Translations under genes and position numbers: made by a program | The notes under the pieces: generated by a model | The model's database searches: none | Told to the model about the DNA's origin: nothing | Seen by the model: only the letters and a program-made list of their open reading frames with translations | In this document: piece after piece, positions 60,358-64,000 of the stretch | Layout: each line of letters begins with the position of its first letter | Position numbering within the stretch: the first letter of the stretch is position 1 | NCBI GenBank assembly: GCA_026392415.1 | Contig: JAPLCC010000040.1 | Span: 32,998 to 96,997 of the forward strand | Reading direction: 5' to 3' | Source of the DNA: Propionibacteriales bacterium | Lineage (GTDB): Bacteria; Actinomycetota; Actinomycetes; Propionibacteriales; Nocardioidaceae | DNA length: 64,000 nt

Positions 60358-62298
60358 ATGTCCGTCGAGTCCGTCTTCCCCCGGCTGGAGCCCCACCTGC
60401 TGTCGGTCGCCAAGCCGATCCAGTACGTCGGTGGCGAGCTCAACATGGTCTCGAAGGAGTGGGACGACGCCGAGGTGCGCTGGGTGCTGATGTACCCCGA
60501 CGCCTACGAGATCGGCCTGCCCAACCAGGGTGTCCAGATCCTCTACGAAGTGCTCAACGAGCGCGAGTGGATCCTGGCCGAGCGCACGTACGCCGTCTGG
60601 CCGGACATGGAGAAGCTGCTGCGCGAGCAGCAGATCCCGCAGTTCACGGTCGACAACCACCGTCCCGTGGGCGCTTTCGACCTCTTCGGCATCAGCTTCT
60701 CGACCGAGCTGGGTTACACGAACATGCTCACCGCGCTCGACCTGGCCGGCATCCCGCTGCACGCCGTCGACCGCACCGAGGACCACCCGGTCGTCATCGC
60801 CGGCGGTCACGCGGCGTTCAACCCCGAGCCGATCTCCGCGTTCATCGACGCCGCCGTGCTCGGTGACGGCGAGGAGGTCGTGCTCAAGATCTCCGAGGTC
60901 GTGCGCGAGTGGAAGGGCGAGGGCAGCCCGGGAGGGCGTACCGAGCTGCTGCGTCGACTGGCCGTCAGCGGCTCTGTCTACGTGCCCCAGTTCTACGACG
61001 TGGACTACGACGATGCCGGCGCGATCGCGGCCGTCGTACCCAATCACCCCGACGCTCCCGAGCGCGTCCGCAAGCACACGCTGATGGACCTCGACCAGTG
61101 GCCGTACCCGCGCAACCCGCTGGTTCCGCTCGCCGAGACGGTCCACGAGCGGTTCAGTGTCGAGATCTTCCGCGGCTGCACGCGCGGTTGCCGGTTCTGC
61201 CAGGCCGGGATGATCACCCGCCCGGTGCGCGAGCGCTCGATCGAGACGATCGCCGCGATGGTCGACAACGGCGTGAAGAAGACCGGCTTCGAGGAGGTCG
61301 GGCTGCTTTCGCTTTCGAGCGCTGACCACACCGAGATCGGTGAGGTGGCCAAGGGCCTGGCCGACCGCTACGAGGGCACGAACGTCTCGCTCTCCTTGCC
61401 GAGCACGCGCGTCGACGCCTTCAACATCACCCTCGCCAACGAGTTCTCCCGCAACGGTCGACGCTCCGGCCTGACGTTCGCGCCCGAAGGTGGCAGCGAG
61501 CGGATGCGCAAGGTGATCAACAAGATGGTCACCGAGGACGACCTGATCCGCACCGTCGCGGCGGCGTACAGCCACGGCTGGCGCCAGGTGAAGCTCTACT
61601 TCATGGTCGGCCTGCCGACCGAGCAGGACGAGGACGTCCTGCAGATCGCCGAGCTCGCCAAGCGCGTCATCGCGACCGGCCGCGAGGTCTCGGGCCGCAA
61701 CGACATCCGTTGCACCGTGTCCATCGGCGGGTTCGTGCCGAAGCCGCACACCCCGTTCCAGTGGGCCGGCCAGCTCGACGTCGAGACCACCGACCGGCGT
61801 CTTCGCGAACTGCGCGACACCGTGCGCGCCGACAAGCGCTACGGTCGCGCGATCGGCTTCCGCTACCACGACGGCCAGCCCGGCATCATCGAAGGACTTC
61901 TGTCGCGCGGTGACCGCCGCGTCGGCAGGGTCATCGAGGAGGTGTGGCGTGACGGCGGCCGTTTCGACGGCTGGAGCGAGCACTTCTCCTACGAGCGCTG
62001 GGCCGCTGCGGCCGAGCGCGGCCTCGAGGGCACTGGCGTCGACCTCGCCTGGTTCACCACCCGTGACCGCGAGTACGACGAGATCCTGCCCTGGGACCAC
62101 CTCGACTCGGGCCTCGACAAGGACTGGTTGTGGGCCGACTGGGAGGACGCCCTCGCTGTCGGCGACGGAACCTCCGATGTCGAGGTCGAGGACTGCCGCT
62201 GGACCCCTTGCTACGACTGCGGCGTCTGCCCGGAGATGGGGACCGAGATCCAGATCGGCCCGACCGGCAAGACGTTGTTGCCGCTCAGCGTCGTCTGA
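60358..62298 (+). CDS. TIGR03960 family B12-binding-type radical SAM protein
   Basis: The 646-aa protein has an N-terminal cobalamin-binding-like domain (residues 40-160) and a radical SAM core. The [4Fe-4S] cluster cysteines are C274, C278 and C281 in FRGCTRGCRFCQAG. Further family marks are EVGLLSLSSADHTEIG, SLPSTRVDAF, LTFAPEGGSERMRKVINK and the C-terminal cluster CRWTPCYDCGVCPEMG with four cysteines. In many bacteria this family is followed by a TIGR03936 (DUF2344) gene and ribosomal-RNA processing genes; here that partner is missing, since a membrane protein and a mobile element follow. The reaction is unknown. The ATG at 60358 is preceded by a -10 hexamer at 7 nt. Confidence 0.92.
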   Translation: MSVESVFPRLEPHLLSVAKPIQYVGGELNMVSKEWDDAEVRWVLMYPDAYEIGLPNQGVQILYEVLNEREWILAERTYAVWPDMEKLLREQQIPQFTVDNHRPVGAFDLFGISFSTELGYTNMLTALDLAGIPLHAVDRTEDHPVVIAGGHAAFNPEPISAFIDAAVLGDGEEVVLKISEVVREWKGEGSPGGRTELLRRLAVSGSVYVPQFYDVDYDDAGAIAAVVPNHPDAPERVRKHTLMDLDQWPYPRNPLVPLAETVHERFSVEIFRGCTRGCRFCQAGMITRPVRERSIETIAAMVDNGVKKTGFEEVGLLSLSSADHTEIGEVAKGLADRYEGTNVSLSLPSTRVDAFNITLANEFSRNGRRSGLTFAPEGGSERMRKVINKMVTEDDLIRTVAAAYSHGWRQVKLYFMVGLPTEQDEDVLQIAELAKRVIATGREVSGRNDIRCTVSIGGFVPKPHTPFQWAGQLDVETTDRRLRELRDTVRADKRYGRAIGFRYHDGQPGIIEGLLSRGDRRVGRVIEEVWRDGGRFDGWSEHFSYERWAAAAERGLEGTGVDLAWFTTRDREYDEILPWDHLDSGLDKDWLWADWEDALAVGDGTSDVEVEDCRWTPCYDCGVCPEMGTEIQIGPTGKTLLPLSVV

Positions 62299-62863
62299 GG
62301 AGCAGGGTCGCGCCCAGCGCGGCCCAGAGCGCGCCCGCGCCGGCGTACGCGATGCTTCCGAAGATCCGGTAGCCGCCGAAGTCGTCGGAGGTCTCCTGTG
62401 GGATCAGTGCGATCGCCAGGCCGACGCAGTAGGCAGCCGCGAGCAGACTGAGGAACGCCCGGATCGCGCCGTGTTGCCGCGTGGTCATTGCAACGACCAC
62501 CGAGGCTGGTGCCAGCAGGAACAGGTCGACCGGCGGTCCGAGGGCACGGAAGGCGAGGTTCATCGTCGCGAAGAGGGACATCGCCACGCAGATGACGGTC
62601 AGGGCGCGGAAGGCAGCGCGCCTCCCACCGGCGAGGTGGAGCCGCAGCGACCAGAGTCCGGTGGCGACCAGGAGCGGTGGAAGCACGCCCAGCAGGAAGC
62701 CCCAGTCGTGCATGTCCCAGCCGAGGACCTCGCGCTCGAGGTTGTACGACGTCGGGCCGTGGGCCGCGGTGAAGGGGACGAAGGAGACGACCGCGATCAG
62801 CCCGCCTGCGACCAGGGCCGCGGCAGCCCGCGTGCTCGGCGTCGGATCGGTCGAGGCGTCCAT
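62285..62863 (-). CDS. Membrane protein of unknown function (DUF998-like)
   Basis: The 192-aa protein has about six transmembrane helices (for example AALVAGGLIAVVSFVPF at residues 12-28 and WGFLLGVLPPLLVATGLWSL) and a C-terminal RRR. The arrangement recalls DUF998-type proteins, but I am not certain. It converges on the radical SAM gene with 14 bp overlap. The ATG at 62863 is chosen because TACTGT on the same strand lies 6 nt upstream. Confidence 0.7.
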   Translation of the reverse strand: MDASTDPTPSTRAAAALVAGGLIAVVSFVPFTAAHGPTSYNLEREVLGWDMHDWGFLLGVLPPLLVATGLWSLRLHLAGGRRAAFRALTVICVAMSLFATMNLAFRALGPPVDLFLLAPASVVVAMTTRQHGAIRAFLSLLAAAYCVGLAIALIPQETSDDFGGYRIFGSIAYAGAGALWAALGATLLLRRR

Positions 62864-62869
62864 GCTCGA

Positions 62870-62875
62870 ACAGTA
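62870..62875 (-). promoter_or_regulatory. -10 hexamer TACTGT, leaderless membrane protein gene
   Basis: On the minus strand TACTGT ends 6 nt before the ATG at 62863. Confidence 0.45.
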
Positions 62876-62972
62876 GGACTGTCGGGTCCTCGTGGGGATC
62901 CCTCGGTTCAGCGTCCTAGCTGGCCCGCAGGTCGGCGAACTGGCGCAGGGCATCGAGGAGCAGGACCGTCGA

Positions 62973-63142
62973 TGGCGTGTCGTCGTCGGCTCGGCGCGGG
63001 CGCACCGGCGACCGAGACCCGGAAGAACGCCGACACCACGGCCCTCGCCGCCAACAACATCCCGATCACCCGGCTCGACGGCGACTGGACGATGCCCGAG
63101 CAGGGCGGACTGCTCGCCCTGATGATCAACCTGTTCGGCTAG
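62973..63142 (+). pseudogene. Possible C-terminal gene remnant beside IS element
   Basis: A frame ending TALAANNIPITRLDGDWTMPEQGG... LINLFG-like (stop at 63140-63142) has GC-rich coding character and looks like the end of a larger protein, but nothing plausible precedes about 62995. Just upstream on the minus strand, a frame ending VLLLDALRQFADLRAS (stop at 62916-62918) also looks like a protein tail. Two tails facing each other next to an insertion element suggest that the sequence between or beside them has been deleted. The parent genes are not recognised. Confidence 0.3.
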
Positions 63143-63210
63143 GTGTGATGTCCGGGAAGGTTGTCCCGCCCTCCGGCGGTGAGTCGGCCTGACAGGTGAA
63201 GGCCCCCGGT

Positions 63211-64000
63211 TGTGAAGTGGAGCTGTCTAGTTCAACGCTTCACTGACCGGAGGCCCTCGTGTCCCACGCTAACGCTGCCCTGACCCCACGCGCCCGTTTG
63301 CGGCTAGCCCGACTCGTCGTCGACGGCGGCTGGACCCACGCCGCGGCCGCCAAGATGTTCATGGTCGCCCCGAAGACCGCGAAGAAGTGGGCTGATCGCT
63401 ACCGCTCCGAAGGCCCGGCCGGTATGACCGACCGCAGTTCGCGGCCGCACACCTGCCCGAACAAGACCAGCCCCGCGGTGGTTCGACAGATCGTCCGGCT
63501 GCGGTGGCGCCAACGCCTCGGGCCCGTCCAGATCGCCGGGCGACTCGGAATGCAGGCCTCCACAGTCCACGCCGTGCTCGTGCGATGTCGCGTCAACAGG
63601 CTCTCCCACATCGACCGTGTCACCGGCGAACCCTTGCGCCGCTACGAACATGACCACCCGGGCTCGCTGATCCACGTCGACGTCACGAAGTTCGCCAACA
63701 TCCCCGACGGCGGTGGCCACAAGTTCCTGAGCCGGCAGCAGAGCAAACTCAACGCTGGGGCCACTGCCCGCCGCACCGGACAACGCGGCAAGGACTACCG
63801 CCCTGCGATCGGCACCGCATACGTCCACACGGTCATCGACGACCACTCGCGTGTTGCCTACGCCGAGATCTGCACCGACGAGAAGGCCGCCACCGCGATA
63901 GGGGTCCTGCAACGTGCAGTGGCTTGGTACGCCGAACACGGCGTCACCGTCGAACGCGTGTTGTCCGACAACGGATCGGCTTACCGGTCATACGCCTGGC
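63211..64000 (+). mobile_element. IS481-family insertion sequence, left part (continues beyond window)
   Basis: The transposase frame and the end TGTGAAGTGG at 63211, which fits the TGTGAAG terminus of IS481 as I recall it, mark the left part of the element. The right end, and so the target duplication, lies outside the window. The 68 bp before it (63143-63210) contain no gene. Confidence 0.75.
63259..64000 (+). CDS. IS481-family transposase, 5' part (3' end outside window)
   Basis: The first 247 codons of a DDE transposase are present without interruption. The N-terminal helix-turn-helix (LTPRARLRLARLVVDGGWTHAAAAKMF, AKKWADRYRSEGPAGMTDRSSRPH) is followed by a second one and the catalytic domain: first aspartate D141 in LIHVDVTKF, VIDDHSRVAYAEI and second aspartate D237 in VLSDNGSAYRS. 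The third acidic residue lies beyond the end. A GGAGG sequence stands 5 nt before the GTG at 63259. The element appears intact as far as it can be seen. Confidence 0.93.
   Translation, partial: MSHANAALTPRARLRLARLVVDGGWTHAAAAKMFMVAPKTAKKWADRYRSEGPAGMTDRSSRPHTCPNKTSPAVVRQIVRLRWRQRLGPVQIAGRLGMQASTVHAVLVRCRVNRLSHIDRVTGEPLRRYEHDHPGSLIHVDVTKFANIPDGGGHKFLSRQQSKLNAGATARRTGQRGKDYRPAIGTAYVHTVIDDHSRVAYAEICTDEKAATAIGVLQRAVAWYAEHGVTVERVLSDNGSAYRSYAW

Overview
The window reads as chromosomal DNA of a high-GC (about 70%) actinobacterium, most likely Nocardioides or a close relative (Propionibacteriales). The main reasons are a WhiB2/WhmD regulator, F420 genes (fbiA, fbiB), MtrAB-LpqB, an Mce operon, a WhiB-ManB-AhcY neighbourhood shared with Mycobacterium, strongly GC-ending codons and many GTG starts. 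The genus call is inference; no 16S rRNA or tRNA gene is visible.

Layout. 0-4.5 kb: galactan synthesis and export (3' part of glf, then glfT2, wzm, wzt, all overlapping or touching). 4.8-6.9 kb: a secreted PGRP-type amidase behind a REP-like repeat array and a candidate MtrA-binding site. 6.9-30.6 kb: a long block colinear in gene content with M. tuberculosis Rv3268 to Rv3241c: TIGR03089, mannose-1-P guanylyltransferase, fbiB, fbiA, whiB2, a membrane glycosyltransferase, DUF5719, Rv3259-like protein, DUF3499, phosphomannomutase, Trm112-like, SIS protein, then ahcY, mtrA, mtrB, lpqB, comF and hpf. An acyltransferase, a DUF808 protein and a small membrane protein are inserted in it. mtrA carries an in-frame amber codon. 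Between comF and hpf lies a structured RNA that fits the raiA noncoding RNA class. 30.7-34.3 kb: a LuxR-type response regulator, a clpP pair whose second member lacks the catalytic serine, a PopR/ClgR-like regulator with a palindromic operator, and a YcaQ-like DNA glycosylase. 34.3-42.3 kb (minus): a complete mce operon (two YrbE permeases and six Mce proteins) controlled from a palindrome-rich divergent region shared with a MerR regulator. 43-50.6 kb: a DUF2236 oxygenase, ndk and the rod-shape operon mreB-mreC-mreD-mrdA-rodA. 51.2-54.4 kb: a small accessory region with two divergent, related secreted proteins, an orphan protein, a GGGGT tandem repeat and a possible methyltransferase scrap. 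54.4-60.3 kb: a copper/metal-themed cluster (YcnI, CopC-CopD fusion, two lipoproteins, ChaA antiporter). 60.4-62.9 kb: a TIGR03960 radical SAM protein and a membrane protein. 63.2 kb to the end: the left part of an IS481-family element next to apparent gene remnants.

How it fits together. The mannose-1-P/phosphomannomutase/SIS genes supply GDP-mannose; Glf, GlfT2 and Wzm/Wzt make and export galactan; MreBCD, PBP2 and RodA build the wall; MtrAB-LpqB senses and regulates wall turnover, probably including the amidase. A repeated architectural feature is a TANNNT -10 hexamer placed 6-8 nt before the start codon, which indicates widespread leaderless transcription; I count about sixteen cases. Starts were chosen with this in mind.
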